Source: Caulobacter sp. UNC279MFTsu5.1
GTDB taxonomy: Bacteria > Pseudomonadota > Alphaproteobacteria > Caulobacterales > Caulobacteraceae
Direction: 5' to 3'
Length of the DNA stretch: 59,665 bases
Assembly (NCBI RefSeq): GCF_900114015.1
Contig: NZ_FORN01000038.1
Location: 1-59,665 of the forward strand
Shown here: positions 34,233 to 42,884 of the stretch, in pieces
Position numbering within the stretch: the stretch's first letter is position 1
How the letters are laid out: every line of letters begins with the position of its first letter
Program-made: the position numbers and the translations under genes
The notes under the pieces: model-generated
Told to the model about the DNA's origin: nothing
The model's database searches: none
The model's input: the letters and a program-made list of their open reading frames with translations, nothing else

Positions 34233-35159
34233 CTATTGCGCGCTGATCGGCGCGAGGCGCCCAAGCCAGGCGACTACCGCGAGAAGCGCCGTCGCCGCGC
34301 CCAGTTCCAGCGCGAGACTGCGGCGCAACGCCCTGACCGCCGCGTTGGAGTTCGCCGACTCGACCAGGGCCTCGCGCAGGACCGGGGTCAGGCGAAACCG
34401 GTTGGCGGCGGCCAGCGCGACCATGGCGCCAAACAGGACGAGCTTGAGAAGCAGGAGAAGGCCGTAGGGCGTGCGGACCAGCGCCGGAACGCCCGTGGGC
34501 CCGACGAGGAACCAGCTGTTGACTAGGCCGCTGACGACCAGCACGGCGACGACGCCCGAGCCGATTCCCGAAAATCCCGCCAATGCGGCGTGGAAGGTCG
34601 GCGCATGTCGCGCGTCGCGCCAGCTGACCCCGGCCAGCCCGACGAAGAACACCAAGGCGCCGACCCAGACGGCCGCCGCCGCCAGGTGGGCGAGGTCGGC
34701 CGCCAGGTGCAGGCTCTCGCCTGAACCCTCCGTGGCCGCGCCGTGACCCATCCAGGCCATGCTCGCCGCCGCGGCGGCGCCCAAAGCCGCCACAGCGATC
34801 CAGACAGGGCGGCCAGGTCGCACGAACAGCAGCACGTGCAGGGCCAGGACCGCGGCCAGGGCCCGCGCAAGCGAGGCCGCGCCCATGGCCATCTCGCCGA
34901 TCACCGAGGCTAGGATCGAGGGATCGAGCGCCGCGGAAAGGGATCCGGCGACCACGGCGGTTTGCAGCAGCAGTCCCAAGAGGCTGGCCAGGACCAGCAG
35001 GGCGGCCGAGCCCGCCAGCAGCCGGCGCGGCCAGCCCAGCGCCGCGGCGCTGGACGGACCCGCGGCCGGCAGGGCGTAGAGCGCGAAGAGAGCCCCGCCC
35101 GCCAGGACGAAGCTCGCCGCGTACTGCGCCCAGCGCAGCAGGACGACCGCGAACTCCAT
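34233..35159 (-). CDS. copD: Copper resistance inner-membrane protein CopD
   Basis: This 308-residue protein has eight or so membrane helices and matches CopD/PcoD/YcnJ, with the start LLRWAQYAASFVLAGGALFALY, SMAWMGHGAATEG, LHLAADLAHLAAAAVWVGAL and LLLKLVLFGAMVALAAANRF. It takes copper across the inner membrane together with periplasmic CopC. It starts three bases after the copC stop. Together with copC and the ATPase it forms a minus-strand group that faces copAB. Confidence 0.9.
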   Translation of the reverse strand: MEFAVVLLRWAQYAASFVLAGGALFALYALPAAGPSSAAALGWPRRLLAGSAALLVLASLLGLLLQTAVVAGSLSAALDPSILASVIGEMAMGAASLARALAAVLALHVLLFVRPGRPVWIAVAALGAAAAASMAWMGHGAATEGSGESLHLAADLAHLAAAAVWVGALVFFVGLAGVSWRDARHAPTFHAALAGFSGIGSGVVAVLVVSGLVNSWFLVGPTGVPALVRTPYGLLLLLKLVLFGAMVALAAANRFRLTPVLREALVESANSNAAVRALRRSLALELGAATALLAVVAWLGRLAPISAQ

Positions 35160-35162
35160 CGG

Positions 35163-35525
35163 CTACTTCACCGTGAAGGCCAGGGTCCCGTCCATGCGAT
35201 GGCCGTCATCGGCCGCGGCCGCGCGCCAGGTGAGCTTGTAGACGCCCGCCATCAGCCGGCCCTTGGGCACGCCCGTGATGGTCTTGCGGTCTGCCGAGAC
35301 GGTGGTCTTCACCGGCGTCTTCATCCCGTCGGCCATGGCCAGTTCGAAGGTCGAGAAGGCCGGGGCGAGTTTTTCATTGAAGGTCAGGCGGATGGTCTTG
35401 GGCGCGGCGACCGTGGCGTTGGCCGCGGGGTCGGAAGCCACGAGCTTGGCGTGGGCGCTGGCCTGGCCGCCGGCCAGGATCGAGGCCGACGCTACGGCGG
35501 TGGCGAGGAAGGCGCGATAGGTCAT
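35163..35525 (-). CDS. copC: Copper-binding periplasmic protein CopC
   Basis: This 120-residue protein has a signal peptide ending SASILAGGQASA and a mature chain starting with His (AHAKLVASDPAANAT), which supplies the N-terminal Cu(II) site. A second His lies in ADDGHRMDGTLAF. It lacks the Met-rich Cu(I) loop of E. coli PcoC, so it is probably a Cu(II)-only form. The ATG at 35525 was preferred because the signal peptide starts there. copD follows after three bases. Confidence 0.93.
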   Translation of the reverse strand: MTYRAFLATAVASASILAGGQASAHAKLVASDPAANATVAAPKTIRLTFNEKLAPAFSTFELAMADGMKTPVKTTVSADRKTITGVPKGRLMAGVYKLTWRAAAADDGHRMDGTLAFTVK

Positions 35526-35611
35526 GGGACGGGTCCTGATGAGGGCGACATTGTCTTGAGTTCCTACGCAGGCCGCGGCCCGATCCCTCAGCACCCCTGC
35601 ACAGTCGCCGC

Positions 35612-37960
35612 CTAGAGCCGCACCGATCTTAGGCGCAGCGCGTTACCGACCACGCTAACCGAGGACAAGGCCATGGCGGTCGCCGCGATCGCTGGCGACA
35701 GCAGCCAGCCAAACACCGGATAGAGCACCCCGGCCGCGATCGGCACGCCCGCGACATTGTAGGCGAACGCGAAGAACAGGTTCTGCCGGATATTGCCCAT
35801 CACCGCCCGCGAGAGGCGCCGGGCCTTGACCAGGCCCTCCAGGTCCCCGTGCAAAAGCGTGACCCCCGCGCTCTCGATGGCGACGTCCGAACCCGCGCCC
35901 ATGGCGACACCAACCTCGGCCGCCGCCAGGGCCGGCGCGTCGTTGACGCCATCGCCCGCCATGGCGACCTTGCGGCCCTCGGCGCGCAGGCGCTTGACCA
36001 CGGCGGCCTTCTCGTCGGGCAGGACGTCGGCCTCGACCTCGTCGATGCCCAGCCGCTTGGCTACGGCCCGGGCGGTCGTGCGGTTGTCGCCGGTCAGCAT
36101 GACCACGCGCACGCCGTCGGCCCTCAGGGCCTCGACGGCCTTCTGGGTGGTCGGCTTGACGGGGTCGGCGATGGCCAGCACGGCGGCGACCGCTCCGTCG
36201 ATGGCGACATAGATCGCCGTGGCGCCGTCCTGGCGCAGGGCCTCGGCCTGGTCGGCCAGCGGTCCCGACGGCACGCCTTGCTCGTCCAGGAAGCGGGCCG
36301 AACCGATCGCCATGGCGCGCCCCTCGACCCGACCGACCACGCCCTTGCCCACGGGCGAGTCGAAGTCTTCGGGATGCGACAGCGCCAGCCCCCGCGCCGC
36401 CGCGGCCCGGACGATCGCGTCGGCCAGCGGATGTTCGCTGGCCCGCTCCAGGCTGGCGGCCAGGCGCAGGATCTCGTTCTCGGTGAAGCTCGCCGCCGGG
36501 CGGATCGCTGTGACGGCCGGCCGGCCCTCCGTCAGGGTGCCCGTCTTGTCGACGACGAGGGTGTCGATCTTCTCGAAGCGTTCCAGGGCCTCGGCGTTCT
36601 TGATCAGCACGCCCGCGGCGGCGCCCCGGCCGACGCCGACCATGATCGAGATCGGCGTGGCCAGCCCCAGGGCGCAGGGGCAGGCGATGATCAGGACCGA
36701 GACCGCCGAGACCAGGGCGAAGGCCATGCTGGGAGGCGGTCCCAACACCGCCCAGGCGCCGAAGGCGAGCAGGGCGACGAGCATGACGGCCGGCACGAAC
36801 CAGCCCGAAACCCGGTCGGCCATGCGCTGGATGGGCGCTCGGCTGCGCTGGGCCTCGGCCACCATGGCCACGATCTGGGAGAGCAGGGTGTCCGCGCCGA
36901 CCTTGTCGGCGATCATCAAGAACGACCCCGTCTTGTTCAGGGCTCCGCCGATCACCTTGTCGCCCGGCGACTTGTGGACCGGCATGGACTCGCCGGTCAC
37001 CAGAGACTCGTCGACCGAGGCCTCGCCCGTCAGCACCCGCCCATCGACAGGGATTTTCTCGCCGGGGCGCACGCGCAGGTGGAAACCGACCTGGATGTCC
37101 TCGACGGGAATCTCGAAATCCTCGCCGTCCAACGTCCGGCGCGCGGTCTTGGGCGACAGGTCCAGCAGCGCCTTGATCGCGCCGGAGGTGTTCTCGCGGG
37201 CGCGCAGCTCGAGTACCTGGCCTAGCAGCACCAGGACCGTGATCACCGCGGCGGCCTCGAAATAGATCGGCGTCGAGCCGTCGGGACGGCGGAAGGCGGC
37301 CGGGAAGAGCTGGGGCGTCAGGGTGGCCACCACGCTGTAGGCCCAGGCCACGCCGATGCCCATGGCGATCAGCGTGAACATGTTGAGCTGACGTGTCGCC
37401 AGCGAGCGCGCGCCACGCTCGAAGAAGGGCCAGCCGCAGCCCAGCACCACGGGGGTGGCCAGGGCCAGTTGGACCCAATTGGACACTCCTGGCGCTAGGT
37501 GCAGCGCCATCAGCCCGACGTGGCCGCCCATCTCCAGCGCGAAGACTGGAAGGGCCAAGGCCAGTCCGATCCAGAACCGGATCGTCATGTCCCGCAGTTC
37601 GGGATTGGGGCCGCTGTCGGCCGTCACCGTGAGCGGCTCCAGCGCCATGCCGCAGATCGGGCAACTGCCCGGACCGGAACGCCGGATCTCGGGATGCATC
37701 GGGCAGGTATAGACCGCTCCTGGCGCGGCCTCGGACGATGCGGCGTTCGGCGAGGCGGCGTCCTGCAGATAGCGTTCGGGCTCGGCGTCGAACTTGCGAG
37801 CGCAGCCGGCCGAGCAGAACTGGAAATGCCGCCCCGCATGCAGGCGGTGCTCCGGGGCGGTGGCTGGATCCACGCTCATGCCGCAGACCGGGTCGCGATG
37901 ATGGCTACCCGAGGCGCCAAGATCGGGGTGATGCCCTTGGTGCGAGTTCGAACCATTCAT
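35612..37960 (-). CDS. Copper-translocating P1B-type ATPase with YHS and YCPMHP domains
   Basis: This 782-residue pump has an N-terminal YHS domain ([20 protein letters not shown]), then a heavy-metal-binding segment ([26 protein letters not shown]), in place of the usual CXXC domains. The transport motif is [11 protein letters not shown], phosphorylation site [10 protein letters not shown]1B signature SEHPLADAI, and hinge [17 protein letters not shown] His-rich N-terminus precedes the YHS domain. It exports Cu(I), or silver, from the cytoplasm. copC starts 86 bases after its stop on the same strand. A FixK box lies upstream of the next gene. Confidence 0.93.
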   Translation of the reverse strand: MNGSNSHQGHHPDLGASGSHHRDPVCGMSVDPATAPEHRLHAGRHFQFCSAGCARKFDAEPERYLQDAASPNAASSEAAPGAVYTCPMHPEIRRSGPGSCPICGMALEPLTVTADSGPNPELRDMTIRFWIGLALALPVFALEMGGHVGLMALHLAPGVSNWVQLALATPVVLGCGWPFFERGARSLATRQLNMFTLIAMGIGVAWAYSVVATLTPQLFPAAFRRPDGSTPIYFEAAAVITVLVLLGQVLELRARENTSGAIKALLDLSPKTARRTLDGEDFEIPVEDIQVGFHLRVRPGEKIPVDGRVLTGEASVDESLVTGESMPVHKSPGDKVIGGALNKTGSFLMIADKVGADTLLSQIVAMVAEAQRSRAPIQRMADRVSGWFVPAVMLVALLAFGAWAVLGPPPSMAFALVSAVSVLIIACPCALGLATPISIMVGVGRGAAAGVLIKNAEALERFEKIDTLVVDKTGTLTEGRPAVTAIRPAASFTENEILRLAASLERASEHPLADAIVRAAAARGLALSHPEDFDSPVGKGVVGRVEGRAMAIGSARFLDEQGVPSGPLADQAEALRQDGATAIYVAIDGAVAAVLAIADPVKPTTQKAVEALRADGVRVVMLTGDNRTTARAVAKRLGIDEVEADVLPDEKAAVVKRLRAEGRKVAMAGDGVNDAPALAAAEVGVAMGAGSDVAIESAGVTLLHGDLEGLVKARRLSRAVMGNIRQNLFFAFAYNVAGVPIAAGVLYPVFGWLLSPAIAATAMALSSVSVVGNALRLRSVRL

Positions 37961-38030
37961 CCGCCTGCCTTCCGCGCCACGACACGCTGGGCATTACGCA
38001 CCCCCAAACGCCTTCCCTCACTGCGACGGA

Positions 38031-38270
38031 TCAATCTTCGAAAGGCTGATCGACTTGGGTCGATAGGCGGCTTGGGGGCGGTGCTTCGGCGAGCTCCGCG
38101 CGCCGATGCCCATGGTGGAAAAAGTGCATCAAGGGACAGGCGAGCAGAAGTAGGTAGGGCGCCAAGCCTAGGGCATGAGCCCAGTGTTCGCGCAAAACGA
38201 AGAAGGCCAGCACAACGCCGGCCGACAGCGCAGCGTAGGCAAGGGCGCGGCTTGTGAAGCTCAAGGACAC
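38031..38270 (-). CDS. DUF2933-type small membrane protein
   Basis: This 79-residue protein has two membrane helices (ALAYAALSAGVVLAFFVLR and ALGLAPYLLLLACPLMHFF) and the conserved CPLMHFFHHGH end of the first domain, typical of DUF2933 proteins. These small proteins occur almost only next to copper or heavy-metal ATPases. The function is unknown; a His/Cys/Met cluster suggests metal contact. It lies 70 bases upstream of the ATPase on the same strand, and a perfect FNR-type box is 56 bases before its start. Confidence 0.8.
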   Translation of the reverse strand: MSLSFTSRALAYAALSAGVVLAFFVLREHWAHALGLAPYLLLLACPLMHFFHHGHRRAELAEAPPPSRLSTQVDQPFED

Positions 38271-38325
38271 GGACCGTACTCCACGGATCTTTCACGTAAG
38301 CCTATGCAAGGAGGGGGCCTTGGCA

Positions 38326-38339
38326 TTGATCCGCATCAA
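38326..38339. promoter_or_regulatory. Perfect FNR/FixK box (TTGAT-N4-ATCAA)
   Basis: The sequence ttgatccgcatcaa is an exact match to the FNR/FixK consensus. Its centre is 62 bases before the DUF2933 start on the minus strand, so it would sit near -41.5 if transcription starts about 20 bases before that gene. No plus-strand gene starts nearby, so the DUF2933/ATPase group is the likely target. Confidence 0.75.
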
Positions 38340-38519
38340 GGCGCCGGATGGGGCTGCGCGCAGGGACCGAGCCGAGTTTCTCGTCCGTCGCCTGTCGGAA
38401 GCTCAGTAGGCGCTCGCACCCCGGTCGGTCCTGGTCTCCGATGTCGGGGCCGAACGTCGCCTTTCTGTAGGCGGCCAGAGGACCACTGCTGGCGCCGGTC
38501 GCCCGCCCCGCCTTGTGAT

Positions 38520-39854
38520 CTATGCCGTCGGCAACACCACCGTCGCCGACAGCCCGCCGCCTTCGCGGTTGGCCAGGACCAGTCGGCCGTTATGCGCCTT
38601 GGCCAAGGCCTGGACGATCGACAAGCCCAGGCCCGCTCCGCCTGTGCCCCGGTTGCGCGAGCCCTCGCCGCGCTCGAACGGGGCGGCGACGCGGGCCAGG
38701 GTCGCATCGGGCAAGCCGGGGCCGCGGTCCAGCACGGCGATCCGCGCCTCTCCGTCCGCGACCTCGACCTCCAGCGTCACCGCTCCGCCATAGGCGACGG
38801 CGTTGTCCGCGAGGTTGTTCAGCATCCGCCGCAGGGCGACGGGCGAGACCAGGGCGGTCACCGGCGCGCCGGGCGACAGCGTCAGATTCTGGCCCATCTC
38901 GGCGCGCAGGGCCACCAGGGCCTCCAGCTCGCGACGCACCTCCACCGGCCGCGCGCCTTCGCCGCGTCCGGCCTCCTGGCGGGCGAACAATAGGGTGTCG
39001 TCGAGGAGCTGGGACATCTCGGAGAGGTCCTTGGCCGCCTTGGTCCGCTGCTCGGGATCGGCGATGAACTCGGCCCGCAGGGTCAGGCGGGTCAGGTAGG
39101 TGCGCAGGTCGTGGGCGATAGCAGCCAGCATGCGCGTGCGCTCGTCGACCAGGCCGCGGATGCGCCCGCGCATGGTGTTGAAGGCGCCCGACAGCTCGCG
39201 GATCTCGCGCGGCCCGCCCTGCGGCAGGGGCGCGGCGTCCAGATCGTCGCCGAACCGCGCCACGGCCTGGGCCAGGCTCGCGACCGGTCGCGTCGTTTGG
39301 TGCACGGCCATCATGATCATCAGCAGGGTCACCGCCAGCAGGGAGGCGCAGGCCAGGGTGATACGGCCTAGATAGCGCCGCGCCGCCTCGGGCGCGCGCC
39401 GACGCAGGGTCAGGACCGAGCCGTCCTTCAGCCGCACCGACAGGCGCAGGGCTGCGCGGCCGGGCATGTAGCCGTCGCGCAGGCGCCCGCCGCGCAGCAC
39501 CTCGATCCGCCAGTCGCGCCCCGCCAGGACCCGGGCGTAGGCGGCGTAACCCGGATCGCGGGCGTCTGCCGGGCGGGCCCGGCGCAGGGTGGCGGGGAAG
39601 TCCGCGGCAAGGCTGGCGCGGATCACCCCGGTGTCCAGCGCCTTCATCACGGCCGGGCGAGCCGACGGCGGCGAGGCGTCCAGGGCCTCGACCATGGCCA
39701 TCGCTTCGACCGGCTGCGGCAGCTGGTAGAAACGCACGCCACCGCCGTTGCCCGAAGGCCAGATCAGCAGGACCGCGCCCAGCACCAGCAGGGTCGTCAG
39801 TCCCGCCAGCAGGATGGCGGCGACGCGCGAGGAGAGGTTGTCGAGCAGCGCCAT
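38520..39854 (-). CDS. Sensor histidine kinase (HAMP, DHp and HATPase domains)
   Basis: This 444-residue kinase has two membrane helices (about 11-33 and 165-187) around a periplasmic sensor of about 130 residues, then HAMP, DHp and ATPase domains. The phosphorylated His is in IAHDLRTYLTRLTLRAEF, with Tyr where Pro is usual. N, G1 and G2 boxes are NNLADNAVAY, VLDRGPGLPD and GGAGLGLSIVQAL. Its start shares one base with the response regulator stop (TGATG), so the two are made together. The signal is unknown; the place beside copper genes suggests metal or envelope stress. Confidence 0.9.
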   Translation of the reverse strand: MALLDNLSSRVAAILLAGLTTLLVLGAVLLIWPSGNGGGVRFYQLPQPVEAMAMVEALDASPPSARPAVMKALDTGVIRASLAADFPATLRRARPADARDPGYAAYARVLAGRDWRIEVLRGGRLRDGYMPGRAALRLSVRLKDGSVLTLRRRAPEAARRYLGRITLACASLLAVTLLMIMMAVHQTTRPVASLAQAVARFGDDLDAAPLPQGGPREIRELSGAFNTMRGRIRGLVDERTRMLAAIAHDLRTYLTRLTLRAEFIADPEQRTKAAKDLSEMSQLLDDTLLFARQEAGRGEGARPVEVRRELEALVALRAEMGQNLTLSPGAPVTALVSPVALRRMLNNLADNAVAYGGAVTLEVEVADGEARIAVLDRGPGLPDATLARVAAPFERGEGSRNRGTGGAGLGLSIVQALAKAHNGRLVLANREGGGLSATVVLPTA

Positions 39855-40573
39855 CAGAGTCGCTCGACCGGCGCACTGAACAGGTAACCGCCGCCGCGCA
39901 CGGTCTTGATCAGTCCTTCGCCGCCCGCGCCGGAGGCCAGCTTGCGACGCAAGCGCCCCAGCAGGACGTCGATCGAGCGGTCGAAAGGGCTGGCGCTGCG
40001 ACCGCGTGTCCAGTCGAGCAATTGGTCGCGGCTCAGCACCCGCTGGGTATGGCGCAAGAAGGCCATCAGGAGGTCGTGCTCGCCGCCCGTCAGGGCCACC
40101 GGCTGACCCCGCGCATCGATAAGATCGCGGCTGGCCGGGTCCAGCCGCCAGCCGGCGAAGCCGTAGACCTCGCCCGGCGGCGCGGCGGCCACGCGGTGGA
40201 CCTGGCGCGTGCGCCGCAGAATGGCGCGGACGCGGGCCAGCAGCTCGCGCGGATTGTAGGGCTTGGCCAGGTAGTCGTCGGCGCCGATCTCCAGGCCGAT
40301 GACCCGGTCGATGTCGTCGCCCTTGGCCGTGACCATCAGGATCGCCATGTCGCCCGTGGCTCGCAGGCGGCGGCACAACGACAGGCCATCCTCGCCGGGC
40401 ATCATGATGTCCAGCAACACGAGGTCGACGCGGCGGCGGACGGCCAAGCGATCGAAGGCCGCGACGTCCTGGCAGCCCACGACCTCCCAGCCCTCGCGGC
40501 GCAAGAGGCCCAACGTCAGGTCGCGGATCTCGGCGTCGTCCTCGACGACCGCGATCAGGGTGTTGTCGATCAT
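39854..40573 (-). CDS. OmpR-family response regulator
   Basis: This 239-residue regulator has a receiver domain (VVEDDAEIRDL, phosphorylation Asp in LVLLDIMMPGEDG, Lys in YLAKPYNPRELL) and a winged-helix DNA-binding domain ending IKTVRGGGYLFSA. The ATG at 40573 (MIDNTLIAVVEDD) was preferred to an earlier one at 40624 because the receiver domain starts there. It is the first gene of the pair and is divergent from a small secreted protein gene at 40729. Confidence 0.92.
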   Translation of the reverse strand: MIDNTLIAVVEDDAEIRDLTLGLLRREGWEVVGCQDVAAFDRLAVRRRVDLVLLDIMMPGEDGLSLCRRLRATGDMAILMVTAKGDDIDRVIGLEIGADDYLAKPYNPRELLARVRAILRRTRQVHRVAAAPPGEVYGFAGWRLDPASRDLIDARGQPVALTGGEHDLLMAFLRHTQRVLSRDQLLDWTRGRSASPFDRSIDVLLGRLRRKLASGAGGEGLIKTVRGGGYLFSAPVERL

Positions 40574-40728
40574 GTCCAAAGCCTTGCCCGAGCCGGGCGG
40601 CGCGGAAAAGGCCAAGGGAGCCACAATTACATTTCGATACGTTTCGTCGACGGCGAAACATCAAGGAGAGCCCTATCACGTGGTTTCTGTCCGGCGACGA
40701 GGGACGTCACTCCACCGACGGAGACACC

Positions 40729-41130
40729 ATGCGTAAGTCCGTTCTTGCCGCCGGCCTGTCCGCCACGGCCCTGTTCATCGCCCTAGCCCCCGCTGCGGAG
40801 GCCGGCCAGCACGGCCGCACCGTGCGCGTCCAGGGCGCTTTCGGTCGCGGCTATGTCCACGACCGTCACGTCAATCGCCAGCCGGGCGCCGTCTCGGTCT
40901 CGCGCGGGACCCAGACCAACGGCGGCTACGGCGTCGCCAGCCAGCGCGGCGCCAGCTGGGGCGACGGCGTCTATTCGAGCGGCGCCAGCCGCACGTTCAA
41001 CAACGGCGCCTCCGCCAGCCGTTCGACCAGCGTCGTCAATAACCGCGACGGCTCCTACAGCTACAGCCACAGCCGCACCGGCTACGATGGCGACACGCGT
41101 TCGGTCAGCGGCACGGTAAGCCGTCCCTGA
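40729..41130 (+). CDS. Small secreted protein of unknown function
   Basis: This 133-residue protein has a clear signal peptide (MRKSVLAAGLSATALFIALA...AEAG). The mature part is rich in Ser, Gly, Arg and Asn, with loosely repeated GYGVASQRGASWGDG, SSGASRTFNNGASASRS and NRDGSYSYSHSRTGYDGD segments, and no recognised domain. It resembles low-complexity envelope proteins. It diverges from the two-component genes, which may regulate it. A hairpin follows the stop. Confidence 0.75.
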   Translation: MRKSVLAAGLSATALFIALAPAAEAGQHGRTVRVQGAFGRGYVHDRHVNRQPGAVSVSRGTQTNGGYGVASQRGASWGDGVYSSGASRTFNNGASASRSTSVVNNRDGSYSYSHSRTGYDGDTRSVSGTVSRP

Positions 41131-41143
41131 TCGCACCTTCCCC

Positions 41144-41171
41144 GGGCCGGCGCACGCCCCCGCGCCGGCCC
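41144..41171 (+). terminator. Ten-bp stem-loop after the small secreted protein gene
   Basis: Arms gggccggcgc (41144-41153) and gcgccggccc (41162-41171) are exact reverse complements with an eight-base loop. The hairpin starts 14 bases after the stop at 41130. Only a short T-run (tttcg) follows. Confidence 0.65.
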
Positions 41172-41196
41172 ATCCTCCCGTTTCGAAGAGACCGTC

Positions 41197-42129
41197 GTGA
41201 AGAAGACCCACCTGTTGACCGCGACTTTGGCCGCCGCCCTCGTCGTCACCGGCGTCACTGGCGTCGCCGACGCCCAGAACGGCCTGCGCGGCAAGATGCG
41301 CGAGCGCATGGCGCAGCGCCTGCAAGCGAAGAGGGCCGAGGAGGAGCGGCCGATCGACCTCCAGACCATCCTGCCCGGCGCCCGGAAGCTGACCGCCGCC
41401 TACGGCGCCGATCCGGCCCAGGTCCTCGACGTCTACCTGCCGCCGAACCTCCCGCGCGACGCGCCGGTGATCATCATGGTCCATGGCGGAGCCTGGAAGA
41501 TCGGCGACAAGGCCAATACCGGCTCGGTCGAGAACAAGCTGCGGCGCTGGCTGCCCAGAGGCTATGTGTTCGTCAGCGTCAACTATCGCATGCTGCCTCA
41601 GGCCATGGCCTACGCCCAGGCCCAGGACGTCGCCGCCGCCCTGCGCTGGACGCAGAGCCACGCCGCCGACTGGGGAGCGAGCGACCGCAAGATCATCCTG
41701 ATGGGCCACTCGGCCGGGGCGCATCTGGTCGCCCTGCTGTCGTCCAGACCCGATATGGTCGGCAAGCCGTGGGCCGGGACGGTGGTGTTGGACTCCGCGG
41801 CGATGAAGATCTCCGCGACCATGGCCGGCCGCCATCCGAAATTCTACGACGAGGCGTTCGGCAGCGATCCCGCCGGTTGGGCCCAGGCTTCGCCGATGGA
41901 CCGGTGGACGCCCTCGGCCGTGCCGATGTTCCTGGTCTGCTCGACCAAGCGTCCCGACAAACCCTGCGACGACGCCCGCGCCTTCCAGGCCATGGCCGGG
42001 CGCGCGGGGGTCCCCATGCCGGTGCTGCCCCGCGCTCTCACCCACGCCGACATCAACCGCACCCTGGGCCTGCCCGGCGACTACACCGACGCCGTGGACG
42101 GGTTCATCAGGACGCGCGCGGGGCTGTGA
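41197..42129 (+). CDS. Secreted alpha/beta hydrolase (BD-FAE/carboxylesterase-like)
   Basis: This 310-residue protein has a signal peptide (KKTHLLTATLAAALVVTGVTG...ADA) and an alpha/beta hydrolase domain. The oxyanion hole motif is MVHGGAWKIG, the nucleophile elbow is LMGHSAGAHLVA, and the catalytic His is probably in RALTHADINRTLG. It should cleave esters outside the cytoplasm; the substrate is not known. The start is a GTG at 41197 in front of the signal peptide. A degraded Rhs fragment lies directly behind it. Confidence 0.82.
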   Translation: MKKTHLLTATLAAALVVTGVTGVADAQNGLRGKMRERMAQRLQAKRAEEERPIDLQTILPGARKLTAAYGADPAQVLDVYLPPNLPRDAPVIIMVHGGAWKIGDKANTGSVENKLRRWLPRGYVFVSVNYRMLPQAMAYAQAQDVAAALRWTQSHAADWGASDRKIILMGHSAGAHLVALLSSRPDMVGKPWAGTVVLDSAAMKISATMAGRHPKFYDEAFGSDPAGWAQASPMDRWTPSAVPMFLVCSTKRPDKPCDDARAFQAMAGRAGVPMPVLPRALTHADINRTLGLPGDYTDAVDGFIRTRAGL

Positions 42130-42206
42130 GGCCGAAGGGTCGTGGAGGGACGACAGGTCGACGCCGGCCACGCACGCGTAGTGTCGGAGGTCTGCTTCCT
42201 GGAGCT

Positions 42207-42778
42207 CATCCAGTGGCCGTGAACGCCGGCGGGGCGATCCAATCGGTCCTCCAGATCAGCTACGACGCGGCCTCGCGGCTGGCGAGTCTTGGCCAGGACC
42301 TGGCCGGCACGGGCCAGGACCAGACCCATGGTTACACCTATAATGCCGCCGGCCAGATCAAGAGCCGGACGGCGAGCAACGACGCCTACCAATGGACGGG
42401 CGGCGGCGCGGTTAGCCGATCCTACGGTTCGAACGGCCTGAACCCGTTGACCATCTCAGGTTCGCTGACCCTGGCCTATGACGGACGGGGCAATCCTTCC
42501 TCCGACGGCGCGAGGACCTTCGGCTACGACGTCCAAAACCAGCTGACCAGCGCCTCGACCGGCGCGACCCTGGGTTATGACCCCGGCCGGCTGTCGCAGA
42601 TCTCGGCCAGCGCCGCGACGCGCTTCCTCTATGACGGCGCCGCCATCGCCGCCAAGTACAATGCCAGCGGCGCCATGCTGCGCCGCCCCCGGCCCCCGCG
42701 TCGACGAGCCGGTCGCCTGGTACGAGGGCGCGGGCGTCTCCGACCGCCGCTGGTTGCGTTCGCGGTCGTGGATGGGTA
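42207..42778 (+). pseudogene. Decayed Rhs/YD-repeat protein fragment
   Basis: The frame reads YD-repeat sequence, with ISYDAASRLASLGQDLAG, YTYNAAGQIKSRTASND, AYDGRGNPSSDGARTFGYD and FLYDGAAIAAKYNASGAML. At about 42688-42700 the frame shifts: the continuation RVDEPVAWYEGAGVSDRRW lies in another frame. Such text normally comes just before the core end of Rhs-type toxins. Both the N-terminal bulk and the toxin end are missing. It is a remnant of a large polymorphic-toxin gene. Confidence 0.82.
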
Positions 42779-42834
42779 GGCCGCCGACCCGGCAACTGAA
42801 CCGGCGGTTCAAAGGGTTGTTGGCTGTTATCGCA

Positions 42835-42862
42835 GCGACGGTCGGCTTGGGCCGACCGTCGC
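42835..42862. terminator. Twelve-bp stem-loop at the end of the glycan operon
   Basis: Arms gcgacggtcggc (42835-42846) and gccgaccgtcgc (42851-42862) are exact reverse complements with a ttgg loop. It sits 22 bases past the stop of the minus-strand esterase gene and so ends the halogenase-to-esterase operon. No T-run follows on that strand. Confidence 0.65.
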
Positions 42863-42884
42863 GCTTTGCTCAAGCGTGTCGCGC

